Positions 13,378-21,360 of a stretch of DNA of 34,775 bases are shown here, in pieces (position 1 is the stretch's first letter; every line of letters starts with the position of its first letter). The notes below the pieces were generated by a model. It did not search any database. It had not been told where the DNA came from and was given only the letters and a program-made list of their open reading frames with translations. Position numbers and translations under genes: made by a program. The DNA is from Hirudo medicinalis (lineage: Eukaryota; Annelida; Clitellata; Hirudinida; Hirudinidae), in contig MPNW01000607.1 of assembly GCA_011800805.1 (NCBI GenBank), positions 8,270-43,044 of the forward strand, read 5' to 3'.

Positions 13378-13836
13378 TTGGATGAAGCGGCTTCGAAGCA
13401 CGAGGATTTGGTTTTGATGCAGCAAGTTCGGCATTATCAATCGTTTCGGGAGCAATCCCAAAAGTCGCAGCAAGTATGGCTTCGTTTTCTTGTAGCCACC
13501 AGCGGAACTGTATTTGCGATACTAATTTCTTTTGCCGATAAAACTGCACTTGCAGGCACTGTACGCCCGGTATTTGGGTGGGCAATGGTTTTGCTTGGAT
13601 GCGGCATCTTAATGCTGAGTATAGCCCTATATGAGATGCCATTTCATGACAAAAAAAACCTGTCGTATTTTTTAAAAGAAGTGCAAATAGCTGAAAGCGA
13701 AGGTGGACAAACCGATGTGGTTTGGGGCTACAAAAGCCCGGCCATCTTTTCCATTTGCGCCAAAGCCGGGTATATTTTTTTATCCGCATCCGTATTGCTG
13801 TTAACGGTACTGTCGTTGTTATTGTATATAGCATAA
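13378..13836 (+). CDS. Three-helix membrane protein inside the inverted head module
   Basis: Up to 152 residues. A TTG at 13378 opens the frame and the first ATG is at 13417 (MQQVRHYQSFREQSQKSQQV). Three hydrophobic segments (FLVATSGTVFAILISF; GWAMVLLGCGILMLSIAL; GYIFLSASVLLLTVLSLLL) are separated by polar loops. In frame upstream lies MMKDFESEAEK followed by TGA (13366-13368), after which coding quality continues (LDEAASKHEDLVLM). The original start may therefore be 13333, with a nonsense change. It runs against its neighbours and beside the MuF toxin-like domain. It could be a moron such as superinfection exclusion or immunity. No family is recognised. Confidence 0.65.
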   Translation: MDEAASKHEDLVLMQQVRHYQSFREQSQKSQQVWLRFLVATSGTVFAILISFADKTALAGTVRPVFGWAMVLLGCGILMLSIALYEMPFHDKKNLSYFLKEVQIAESEGGQTDVVWGYKSPAIFSICAKAGYIFLSASVLLLTVLSLLLYIA

Positions 13837-13837
13837 G

Positions 13838-13868
13838 TTTGATTATTTTTAAATTAGTTGTATATTTG
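13838..13868 (+). promoter_or_regulatory. Perfect Bacteroidota promoter
   Basis: TTTG (13838-13841), a 19-base spacer and TATATTTG (13861-13868) match the -33/-7 consensus exactly. It lies immediately after the membrane gene stop. No protein gene follows on this strand, only a short GC-rich segment ending in a hairpin. Confidence 0.7.
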
Positions 13869-13874
13869 TACCGG

Positions 13875-13927
13875 CTTACCCACGGGCAGGCCCTTAGTGT
13901 GGCCACCCTCGGGTGGCTTCCGCTTTT
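13875..13927 (+). ncRNA. Candidate small RNA ending in an intrinsic terminator
   Basis: The start is estimated about 7 bases after the -7 element. The segment is GC-rich, unlike its surroundings. It ends in GCCACC-CTCG-GGTGGC (13902-13917) followed by TTCCGCTTTT, and it contains no ORF. The 3' end abuts the stop of the displaced minus-strand toxin-like frame (13926). It could act in trans, or act on convergent read-through from the MuF gene. Alternatively the hairpin is only a shared terminator. Confidence 0.45.
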
Positions 13928-14165
13928 ATAACACTTGCGCCAAGCTGCCATCATCCTTTAAAATCCAAACTTCCTCTATTGCAACGCCGCCTTTTTTGCG
14001 ATAATGAATCGTTTTTTTGATGACCTGATGCCCTATGCCTGTGTCCTCAATCACTAATCTTGAAGATTGTTTAAAACCCCGTTTCATCATGTTGTCAATT
14101 GCTTTTCCGGGGTTTCCGGTGGTAAATCCCTCTAATTCGTAAAACTTGTTTCCTACTCTAAAATC
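13926..14165 (-). pseudogene. Displaced C-terminal nuclease-toxin-like domain of the MuF gene
   Basis: About 80 codons in the frame next to that of the MuF gene. They are separated from it by a change of frame at a GGGG run (14166-14169, CCCC on the coding strand), and there is no start codon of their own at the beginning. The frame contains KFYELEGF, a KRGFKQSSRLVIED strand and VEVWILK-like AIEEVWILKDDG near the end. This resembles the BECR-fold tRNase domains of CdiA-type and MuF-type polymorphic toxins. As sequenced, it is not translated as part of the head protein. Family resemblance is by pattern only. Confidence 0.55.
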
Positions 14166-15274
14166 GGGGCTTTTGCCTTCGTATTTAGTGCAATAAGCGG
14201 TTTGAAAAAATTAGCATAGGCCGGGTCGTTCACCAGCACCTTAGGCAGCACTTCTGTTTCGTGGCCCTCTTTCGCAAAATGGTCGCAGCATTGCAGCACT
14301 TTTTTATAATCACCGCTTAATTTATCTACCAATGGTGATTGGTGAATGCTGCCGCCGTTTTTGTACGCTTTTATTTTTTTGGATACAATGGCGTCCTCCT
14401 TCAGCTTCTTTTGCCAATCGCACTTATCCCGCTCGTTGTTCAATACAACTTGCGCTAATTCTATGTTGCCGCTTACATTCAGTTTTTTGCCGCAGTGCTG
14501 CGCATGGTAAGGGTGCTTAGGTGGAAATATCACCTTTGCTTTAGCAGGGTTGTATCGAAACATTTCCGGAACGGCCGTTTGGCCTGCTTTAGTGGCTGTT
14601 TCGCTATCGGTGGCAGGGTGGTCGCCTTTGCGAACCTGCACAATATTGCATCGGCATCGCCAGTCAAAGGGCGTCCAATGGGTATTCCAAAACGGGTCGG
14701 AGAATGGCAGCGTTATGTTGTGCAGCGCAGCGTGCGACTGCCTGACCCGTTCGTCCTGTGCCGTGCGTATTTGAAGGTGGTAATCATCGCCGTCTTTCTC
14801 AAATTCCAAATATTTATCAACGGCCTGCGAAGTGCCAACGGCCTGTAAATACTCCGCCTCCAAGTATCGTTCGTTATGCTTTATATTGAGTTTTTCAATA
14901 TCTCTTTTAAACTCGGTAAAACCTTTTACCAATCCGTCTTTTGTAGTAAGCAATCCGGCGGCTTCTTTTAACTGCGCGTAGGTTTTCATGCCCGAAAAAA
15001 CAAACACATTTTGTCTTAATTTCTCCAGCATAGCCTCGGGCACTTCGTGTACAATACCGGTATGAACGGCATCCTGTAAAGTATCGTTCAATGCCCTGTG
15101 CAGGTTTTTTACCGGCTGAACATCGTAGGCAAACTGCCCGGTGTGGTGGAGGTGTTCAGCGGCTTTAACAAAGGCTTTTTTTGCCCGGTTTATCAACCGG
15201 CGCAGTTTGTCGATACCGGCAGAAAGCTGTGCGGTAGGCCCATTTGCGCAGCATCCAAAATAAGTTTCTTCCAA
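14153..15274 (-). CDS. MuF-like minor head protein
   Basis: A 373-residue protein. The start at 15274 is TTG; no in-frame ATG lies between it and an upstream stop, and the portal stop lies 50 bp upstream. The N-terminal 200 residues are helical. The MuF signature is RTAQDERVRQSHAALHNITL, then PFDWRCRCNIVQV with the CxC pair. Mu gpF/SPP1 gp7-type proteins sit at the portal and are ejected with or assist DNA. The C-terminal segment (KEGHETEVLPKVLVNDPAYA onward) is the usual linker to a toxin domain and ends prematurely because of a frame change at a C4 run. Confidence 0.88.
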   Translation of the reverse strand: MEETYFGCCANGPTAQLSAGIDKLRRLINRAKKAFVKAAEHLHHTGQFAYDVQPVKNLHRALNDTLQDAVHTGIVHEVPEAMLEKLRQNVFVFSGMKTYAQLKEAAGLLTTKDGLVKGFTEFKRDIEKLNIKHNERYLEAEYLQAVGTSQAVDKYLEFEKDGDDYHLQIRTAQDERVRQSHAALHNITLPFSDPFWNTHWTPFDWRCRCNIVQVRKGDHPATDSETATKAGQTAVPEMFRYNPAKAKVIFPPKHPYHAQHCGKKLNVSGNIELAQVVLNNERDKCDWQKKLKEDAIVSKKIKAYKNGGSIHQSPLVDKLSGDYKKVLQCCDHFAKEGHETEVLPKVLVNDPAYANFFKPLIALNTKAKAPILE

Positions 15275-15324
15275 ATGATGGCGGAAGCCGTCAAAGCTAA
15301 GTGCCGCCCCGCTTTTATCGGGGC

Positions 15325-16524
15325 TTACACGAAAAAATCGGCCGATAATTTTTGCGCCTCATCGCCCTGCTTTTTATCTCCGGTTACCTTCACGCCAAAT
15401 TTTTCTTCCAACCATTCATTATCCACTTCTTTGTAAGGCATCAACCCGGTGGCAAATTTAAAGAGCTGCTCTACATCTTCGTTGGGGTCAAACTCAAAAG
15501 AGATATCTCCACTCAACCAACCTATTTTTAACAAGGCCGGAATCACAACGGCGTTCCATTGCTGCTCCACCTTTTCCATGTCCGACTGCACCAGTTGCCA
15601 AAGCAGGTCCTGTGCGCTTTCATCTTTAGATCGGTTACCATTTTTCGTATCCTGCCCTATAATGGCTCCGCTTATGGCCATGCTTATTTCATTGTTGCAG
15701 AGGGTTATTAGCTCACTGTAAACTTCCCCTTTAGTGCTTACGGAATTTGCCCATTCAAAACTTTCGTTGCTGTCGATTATAAACCATGCGGCCGATCCCA
15801 TTTGCTGCATCATGGTTTTTGCCCGATTTAACATATTGGTGTCGCGAGTGTTGGTTTTCATCACTCTAGGTGGTATGCCGTATATTTCGCAGAGCTCACT
15901 CCAACAGCTTTGGGCAAAACGCTTCATCAATACATGCGGCACCACTTTATTCAGCAAGCCCAGTTCCTCACTGCCGGCGAACTCCAATATATATTTGCCA
16001 AACTCCGGCAGTTCCCGGTATTTTACCGGGTTTTTTTCTTCCGAATAGTTTCTGTAAAAAGTGCCCGTTTGGGGAATAATATTCGTTCTCGGCAGCACGA
16101 TGCACTTTAGGTTGTCTTTATCGCCGTTCAGTTCAATCAGGCTATACCAAAGGTTTTCGGCGTCTAATATGGCGTTAGTAATATCCCGGTACAACGCCGA
16201 CTTTTTTAGCTTGGCCGTCTGCTCTTTATCCACTTCCCCGTTCGTTTTTTTCAAAGCAAAAGAAGCGGTAAACAATTGCTGCTTTCTGTTTTGAATCTGC
16301 GAGTGTAACAGTGCATCGTTGGCAACCTGACCCAGCAACAATTGTAGGGAGAAGGTCTTAGGCTCCTCTGCGAGTGCGGAACTTTCTGCATTCGTCCAAC
16401 TTTTAATGTCCGACCTCATACGGCTAACGCTTTGCAAATCCCAAGGCAGCATGCGTCCGGCCATTTGTTTTTTAAAATCTTCCTGTGCGCCTAAGCGTGC
16501 AATACGGGGCTTTTTTCTGCTCAT
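15325..16524 (-). CDS. Portal protein (DUF935, Mu gp29-like)
   Basis: A 399-residue protein from the ATG at 16524 (MSRKKPRIARLGAQEDFKKQ). A longer frame to 16602 overlaps the upstream gene and is not needed. It shows the DUF935 phrases CWSELCEIYGIPPRVMKTNT and LCNNEISMAISGAIIGQDTK, then the acidic C-terminal part FDPNEDVEQLFKFA. It forms the dodecameric DNA gate of the head. It lies between the gp36-like gene and MuF in the minus-strand packaging block. Confidence 0.9.
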   Translation of the reverse strand: MSRKKPRIARLGAQEDFKKQMAGRMLPWDLQSVSRMRSDIKSWTNAESSALAEEPKTFSLQLLLGQVANDALLHSQIQNRKQQLFTASFALKKTNGEVDKEQTAKLKKSALYRDITNAILDAENLWYSLIELNGDKDNLKCIVLPRTNIIPQTGTFYRNYSEEKNPVKYRELPEFGKYILEFAGSEELGLLNKVVPHVLMKRFAQSCWSELCEIYGIPPRVMKTNTRDTNMLNRAKTMMQQMGSAAWFIIDSNESFEWANSVSTKGEVYSELITLCNNEISMAISGAIIGQDTKNGNRSKDESAQDLLWQLVQSDMEKVEQQWNAVVIPALLKIGWLSGDISFEFDPNEDVEQLFKFATGLMPYKEVDNEWLEEKFGVKVTGDKKQGDEAQKLSADFFV

Positions 16525-16534
16525 TATAAAAAAT

Positions 16535-16996
16535 TTACTCGTGGTTGAATTTTTGGCGGCTGCCCCAAACTGCGATGCCACCGTTATTAGGCTCGCTGTC
16601 ATCGCCCGGAGCCAATACCGGCAGGCTGCCGATGGTGTATTCGCCCTTGGCCACTTTGCTTAAGTAGGCCACACTTCTATCGTAGCGCTGTTTTACCTGC
16701 TCGTAAATAATGTCGGGATTGGATAGTAGTATAACCCACCATTTTGCGATGGTTTTGGTGTGCGCTAATATCAAGGCATTGCGTGCCGTTCCGGTGGCAT
16801 TAAAAACGGCATCCACATCGTAACGCATGCGGCCATCTTCCCATTCTTTTTTTCGGTTACCGGTAAGATAGCTACGCACCTCGTCAATCGCCGCACTGAT
16901 GGCATTTTCAACAATGTTTTCGTCGCCTTCGGTGATCTGCTCTACCTGGTATTCGTAGATGGCATCCTTCAGTTCTTCTTTTGTTAGGAATGGCAT
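16535..16996 (-). CDS. DUF1320 (Mu gp36-like) head protein
   Basis: A 153-residue protein. It starts MPFLTKEELKDAIYEYQVEQ and has the family phrases NAISAAIDEVRSYLTGN, RNALILAHTKTIAKWWVILL and YDRSVAYLSKVAKGEY. DUF1320 proteins are head-tail connector/adaptor proteins. It starts at the ATG at 16996 and overlaps the upstream gene by 13 bp. Confidence 0.88.
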   Translation of the reverse strand: MPFLTKEELKDAIYEYQVEQITEGDENIVENAISAAIDEVRSYLTGNRKKEWEDGRMRYDVDAVFNATGTARNALILAHTKTIAKWWVILLSNPDIIYEQVKQRYDRSVAYLSKVAKGEYTIGSLPVLAPGDDSEPNNGGIAVWGSRQKFNHE

Positions 16997-17262
16997 AATG
17001 GTTGGTTTGTTTTTTTATGAGTGCCTTTGCGAAGATGGTACATGCCGTATATATGCGGCGGTATGCCTTGGTTTTCGAAACAAAAAAAGCCTGTCCCCAA
17101 TTTTTTCTTTTTTGAAACCGTTCCTGCTATAGCCTTTACCGGTACTTGTTGGTTTGTGATTTGCTGCTGAACCCGGCTTTGTGTTTCGCATGACGTTTTT
17201 GCAGGGGCTGCCACTCCCATCATCGCCGCCATTCCGATTAATAATGCTGCTTGTTTTTTCAT
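16984..17262 (-). CDS. Small secreted or membrane-anchored hypothetical protein
   Basis: A 92-residue protein with a signal-peptide-like N-terminus (MKKQAALLIGMAAMMGVAAP) followed by a polar, Gln- and Lys-rich part and an aromatic C-terminal segment (GIPPHIYGMYHLRKGTHKK). There is no clear lipobox. Its place between terminase and the gp36-like gene is unusual for a secreted protein. Function unknown. Confidence 0.5.
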   Translation of the reverse strand: MKKQAALLIGMAAMMGVAAPAKTSCETQSRVQQQITNQQVPVKAIAGTVSKKKKLGTGFFCFENQGIPPHIYGMYHLRKGTHKKTNQPLCHS

Positions 17263-17273
17263 TGTAATTTTTT

Positions 17274-18839
17274 TTAAAAATGATGATTGACCCTTTGCCC
17301 AAAAGCGTATTGATGGCCTTTGGGCACGGTGTAAGTATTTAAAAGGCTAAAAGCTCCGTGCAGGGCATCGGGGCCGTCGTCGTGTGCATTGCTACCTTTT
17401 TCAAAAGCCAATAATTGGCTAATCAATTCCTGCTGGTCGGCATTTATTTTAAGCAACTCATTAAAAAAAACATTTCTCCGTTCAAAAAAACCGGCCATGC
17501 TTTCGATACGGTCGTACTTGTTATCCTTGGTGCGCTTGCTGGCCACGACGGGAATATAATAGCTGCGCTTGTCTCCTTCGGTATCAAAGTCGTTTACAAA
17601 TTCATCCATCGCAAACAAACCTTCGATGGTGTAGGTAATGTTGTATTGATCCAACTTGTATTTCTCATAAGCATCGTAGAGCCACGCTGCACAATCGGCG
17701 CGGCTTTTTTGCCGCACGTAAGCCATCAATACATGAAATTCCCGCCCCGTTTTGCCCACCAAAATAAGGGCTTTGTAGTCACCCTGTTCTTTATAAGAGA
17801 GGTCGCCGTAAAAGCAAAGGGCATCGTATTGCTGTAGCAAAAGTGGTTTACAAAATTGTATATCGTCGAATTTAAACACCTTTCCTTCTTCCACGTGCTG
17901 GTGCATATATTCTCTTAAAAAACTTCGACGAGGCATGTCCTCCCATTTTTCACGCCAATATTTTGCAGATGTTTTCTCCGGCCATTCGGGTGTAAAGTCG
18001 GTTAGGTTTTTTACCGCACAAACCGTCATCACTTCATAATGTGTAGGCGTCTTATCTTTTCGTTGTTTCCGCTTATTTAAGACCTCGTTAAAGTAGGTTT
18101 TTAACCTATTCGTTATGCTGTTTTTGTGGAAGTTGTTGTTTGCATAAACAAATCGTTCGATACCTTTTTCAGTAGCGTCAAATGTACCCCAAACGTCTTC
18201 CGTTATGTAGTCCAAACTTTCGCACATTAAACGGTCGTTGTTTAGGTGCTTTTTTGTATCCACATCGTCGCAAATAATGTAATCGGGGCGTTCGGCTCCT
18301 TCACGTGCGCCGCGGGGGCTCTGTCCAAATCCTAAGGCCATAAATTTTATACCATCGGTGGTGGTGAAGTTCCCATCGGCCCAATCTCCCTGTTGGTATT
18401 TTTCGCCATAATCGTTTTTAAGGCGTTTATTATATTGTAGTTCGGCTTGAATCCCGGATAGTAGTTGTTTCGCTTTCGTTTCATTTTCGCCTATTAAAAG
18501 CATAAAATGCAGTTCCCCTAGCACGAGATATAGATACATAGGTATACCTAAACAAACATGAACGGATTTGGCCGCCGACCTAAACCACTCGGCTATAACC
18601 CGGATGATTCTGTGTTTTATAATCATGTTTGCTAAAGCAATCTGAAACCACGCACATTTGCTTTTGGCATAGTGCGGAAAATTATACTCAAACCAATCCT
18701 GATACTTTTTTTCTTTGCTTTTTATACGCTTTAGTTTACCATCGGGAGTTTCGTGTATATCAATGTTGGCGGCCTGTGCAATGCGTATGGCGTGCTTTTC
18801 GTAATCAGCGATTAGCTTTATATATCTATTATCATGCAT
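17274..18839 (-). CDS. Terminase large subunit (Mu gp28-like)
   Basis: A 521-residue protein. The Walker A-like segment WFRSAAKSVHVC lies at about residues 85-96, with the deviant R-x2-AKS form common in terminases. Walker B is RPDYIICDDVD (184-194). The RNase H-like nuclease begins at YGDLSYKEQGDYKALILV and ends with the NAHDDGPDALHG acidic motif. It cuts and pumps DNA into the head. It overlaps the small subunit gene by one base (TAATG). Confidence 0.93.
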   Translation of the reverse strand: MHDNRYIKLIADYEKHAIRIAQAANIDIHETPDGKLKRIKSKEKKYQDWFEYNFPHYAKSKCAWFQIALANMIIKHRIIRVIAEWFRSAAKSVHVCLGIPMYLYLVLGELHFMLLIGENETKAKQLLSGIQAELQYNKRLKNDYGEKYQQGDWADGNFTTTDGIKFMALGFGQSPRGAREGAERPDYIICDDVDTKKHLNNDRLMCESLDYITEDVWGTFDATEKGIERFVYANNNFHKNSITNRLKTYFNEVLNKRKQRKDKTPTHYEVMTVCAVKNLTDFTPEWPEKTSAKYWREKWEDMPRRSFLREYMHQHVEEGKVFKFDDIQFCKPLLLQQYDALCFYGDLSYKEQGDYKALILVGKTGREFHVLMAYVRQKSRADCAAWLYDAYEKYKLDQYNITYTIEGLFAMDEFVNDFDTEGDKRSYYIPVVASKRTKDNKYDRIESMAGFFERRNVFFNELLKINADQQELISQLLAFEKGSNAHDDGPDALHGAFSLLNTYTVPKGHQYAFGQRVNHHF

Positions 18840-19267
18840 TATCCTTCAAGATTGATGCGGTGTAGTAAAAATTGTTTATGAAAAACGGTTGCGGCCTCTG
18901 CAAATTTTGGGTCAACCTTAGATATGAAATTGTCCAAGTCCTTTATCACTTTAGCGACTACGACGGGGTCTGATTTTTTCTCGCATCGGTCGAGCGCAGC
19001 CATGTGTTTTGAAATTTTATCAGAATCAAGCAGTGGGGTCTCTCCCCTTGCCATCCTAAAAATGTCTTCCTGTAGAAGCTGCTTGATTTTAATGGGTGAA
19101 GAATGGTAATCCCTACGAGCTTCTTCCCAATCGTCCTCCCGACACCACCGGTTAACGGTGGGTGTAGACAGGCCGTAGGTCTCCGCAATTTCTTTTTGCG
19201 TAATGTCCATATTCTCGGCAAAGAACACCTTGCATATCTCTCTCAGTCGATTTTTTTTTAATCCCAT
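18839..19267 (-). CDS. Terminase small subunit (Mu gp27/DUF1804-like)
   Basis: A 142-residue protein with an N-terminal helix-turn-helix (DITQKEIAETYGLSTPTVNR, then WCREDDWEEARRDY) and a C-terminal helical oligomerisation region (KVIKDLDNFISKVDPKF). This is the usual plan of small terminases, which bind DNA and recruit the large subunit. It is the first gene of the minus-strand head module, divergent from the late + operon. Confidence 0.85.
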   Translation of the reverse strand: MGLKKNRLREICKVFFAENMDITQKEIAETYGLSTPTVNRWCREDDWEEARRDYHSSPIKIKQLLQEDIFRMARGETPLLDSDKISKHMAALDRCEKKSDPVVVAKVIKDLDNFISKVDPKFAEAATVFHKQFLLHRINLEG

Positions 19268-19343
19268 TGGAACTGTTTTGTGAATACAAAACTGCCATCA
19301 AACCCGGCGTTTAAAAAATAGTTATGCAAGGTATGCACAGGTA

Positions 19344-19375
19344 TTTGCCATCTGCTGAAACCCTTTCTATGTTTG
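19344..19375 (+). promoter_or_regulatory. Late promoter (perfect Bacteroidota -33/-7)
   Basis: TTTG (19344-19347), a 20-base spacer and TATGTTTG (19368-19375) match the consensus exactly, 28 bp before the ATG at 19404. It should drive the + strand capsid-tail operon. No equally clear promoter is seen for the divergent terminase gene in the same 136-bp gap. Confidence 0.8.
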
Positions 19376-19403
19376 TGTTTTAAAGCAAGTATAAAAAAAA
19401 TCA

Positions 19404-20387
19404 ATGTCGAAATCCTTTGTATTAAACGACGGGAAAAAAATAAACAGCCACGGCCTTAGGGTGCGCAACAGCGGCATTGATACGACCCGGTTTAATGCCA
19501 ATCCGGTGATGCTCGACGAGCATTGGGCTTTTAACAGATATGTGCTGGGTAAGTGGAATCATGTAGAAAAAAATGGTGATGTACTAACGGCAACCCCTGA
19601 ATTTGACGAAGCCGACGAACACGCTAAAGTAATATCAGGCAAAGTAGAGCGGGGGTATATCAAGGGTGCTTCCATTGGCATTTTGTTCAAGTCCGAAGAT
19701 ATGCAGATGCAACCGGATGGGGTGTATGAATTAATAAAGTGTGAGTTAATGGAAGCCAGCATTTGCGCCATACCCTCTAATGCCAATGCCATAAGGCTTT
19801 ACGCAAACGAAGGCGGGCAGCCGCTTTCGACCGAACAAATAAAATTATCGATGCAAAGTGTTTCAGTAATCAATCCAAAAGAAAATAAAACCATGAATAA
19901 AATCATCTTAAGCGTGGCTGCGTTGGTGGCCTTGGGGCTTGACAAAACAGCCGGCAATCCGGCAGAGGGCGTGGACGGCAGCGTATTAAACGAGGCGATT
20001 GCCGGGCTTCAATCAAAACTCAATGCAAGCGAGCAAAAACTAATCGCATCGGAATTAGCCTTAAAAACCCTAAGGGATGCGGCGGCCGAACAAAAAAAGT
20101 TAGCGGCCGAAAAGATAGTGGACGATGCCATTGCCGCCGGTAAGATTGATGCCACCGCCAAAGCCGACTGGCTGAAATTAGCAACGAACAATGAAACGCT
20201 GGCCACCTCAACGCTTTCAGCATTACCGGCCAAACAAAGCCTTGCCGGGCAACTAAACAACCCGGCAGCGGGTACGGCCGGAGAAATCAAAACAATGGAT
20301 GATTTCCAAAAACCGTCGGTTGCTCAACAGTTGGCTTTTAGAAAAGAGCAACCCGAAGCATTCGCTACACTGATAGCAGGTATGTAA
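19404..20387 (+). CDS. Prohead protease fused to scaffold
   Basis: A 327-residue protein. Residues 1-135 are a phage prohead-protease domain with MLDEHWAFNR (His40) and GYIKGASIGILF (Ser90), the likely catalytic pair of S78-type proteases. Residues 165-327 are Ala/Lys/Glu-rich and helical, the usual scaffold plan (GKIDATAKADWLKLATNNET). Mu makes protease I and scaffold Z from one nested frame. An internal ATG at 19893 with an A-rich leader supports the same here. Confidence 0.85.
   Translation: MSKSFVLNDGKKINSHGLRVRNSGIDTTRFNANPVMLDEHWAFNRYVLGKWNHVEKNGDVLTATPEFDEADEHAKVISGKVERGYIKGASIGILFKSEDMQMQPDGVYELIKCELMEASICAIPSNANAIRLYANEGGQPLSTEQIKLSMQSVSVINPKENKTMNKIILSVAALVALGLDKTAGNPAEGVDGSVLNEAIAGLQSKLNASEQKLIASELALKTLRDAAAEQKKLAAEKIVDDAIAAGKIDATAKADWLKLATNNETLATSTLSALPAKQSLAGQLNNPAAGTAGEIKTMDDFQKPSVAQQLAFRKEQPEAFATLIAGM
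19893..20387 (+). CDS. Nested scaffold protein
   Basis: In frame with the protease gene, starting MNKIILSVAALVALGLDKTA and preceded by AAAATAAAACC, a typical Bacteroidota start context. It would encode 164 residues covering only the scaffold domain, as Mu gpZ does within gpI. Inferred from context. Confidence 0.5.
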   Translation: MNKIILSVAALVALGLDKTAGNPAEGVDGSVLNEAIAGLQSKLNASEQKLIASELALKTLRDAAAEQKKLAAEKIVDDAIAAGKIDATAKADWLKLATNNETLATSTLSALPAKQSLAGQLNNPAAGTAGEIKTMDDFQKPSVAQQLAFRKEQPEAFATLIAGM

Positions 20388-20434
20388 TTAATTCTGGTTA
20401 AAATAAATTTAAAACATCTTTAAATAATAATACA

Positions 20435-21352
20435 ATGGCAGGAAATTTTCCCGAAATATGGTTGAAGCGTGTGATACGCAATATGGTAGAAGCAGTAACG
20501 GCACCTTGGTTGGATGGAATCGCAGAAGTGGCCGGCGACGTGATTGAATTGGGTGCTGGAACTGAAACCGAAAAAAACATCATTCACGTGCCTATAAGCA
20601 CATTTGAGCCCGCTGTGTTGGTGAATAACACGACTTACCCCATTGCCGCAATTGAGTACACTGATGATAATGCGGTTTTGAATCTAAATAAGTTTCAAAC
20701 CGAAGTTACAACGCTTAGTGATGATCAGGTGATGGGGGCTTCTTATGATAAAATTGACGAAGCAACCGCCTCGCATATTCGAGCTATTACTAAGAAAAAA
20801 ATAGCGATGGGCCTCCATGCGCTGGCTCCTGCTGGGCACACCGCCAATACCCCCGTGTTGCGAACAACGGGAGATGTGGTAAATGGCCGAAAAAGATTAA
20901 TATATGACGACCTCGTTTCGTTAAAGGACGCATTGGATAAGGCTGGGGCAGATGCGGAAGGTCGCCGTTTGGTTTTGTGTTCAGACCACTTCAACGACTT
21001 GCTTATTGACCGTAAGAATTTTGGAGACAAACTCGCTAATTACAATACGGGGCAGCCTGCTCCGGTTATTGCAGGGTTTAAGCTCTATCAAAATATCAAT
21101 AATCCACTTTACGCCGCTGCCGGTACGAAAAAAGCCTTTGGGGCTGCGGCTGTAGCGGGCGACTTTATGGCATCTGTAGCCTTTCATGAAGGTAATGTAG
21201 CTAAGAAGACTGGTAATACCAAGCAGTATTTCCTCGCAAGTGCCTTGAATCCACGAAATCAGTCAAATGAACTTAACTATCGGCACTACTACATGGTGCT
21301 GCCATTTCAAAACAAGGCTATTGCCGCGGTTGCTTCAGCGCCTGCTGCTTAA
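20435..21352 (+). CDS. Major capsid protein
   Basis: A 305-residue protein right after the protease/scaffold gene. It starts MAGNFPEIWLKRVIRNM, has AEVAGDVIELGAGTETEKNI and VLCSDHFNDLLIDRKNFGDK, and ends with NYRHYYMVLPFQNKAIA. Length and context match HK97-fold capsids (Mu gpT is 305 residues). It forms the icosahedral shell after protease maturation. Confidence 0.85.
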   Translation: MAGNFPEIWLKRVIRNMVEAVTAPWLDGIAEVAGDVIELGAGTETEKNIIHVPISTFEPAVLVNNTTYPIAAIEYTDDNAVLNLNKFQTEVTTLSDDQVMGASYDKIDEATASHIRAITKKKIAMGLHALAPAGHTANTPVLRTTGDVVNGRKRLIYDDLVSLKDALDKAGADAEGRRLVLCSDHFNDLLIDRKNFGDKLANYNTGQPAPVIAGFKLYQNINNPLYAAAGTKKAFGAAAVAGDFMASVAFHEGNVAKKTGNTKQYFLASALNPRNQSNELNYRHYYMVLPFQNKAIAAVASAPAA

Positions 21353-21360
21353 TAAAAGTT

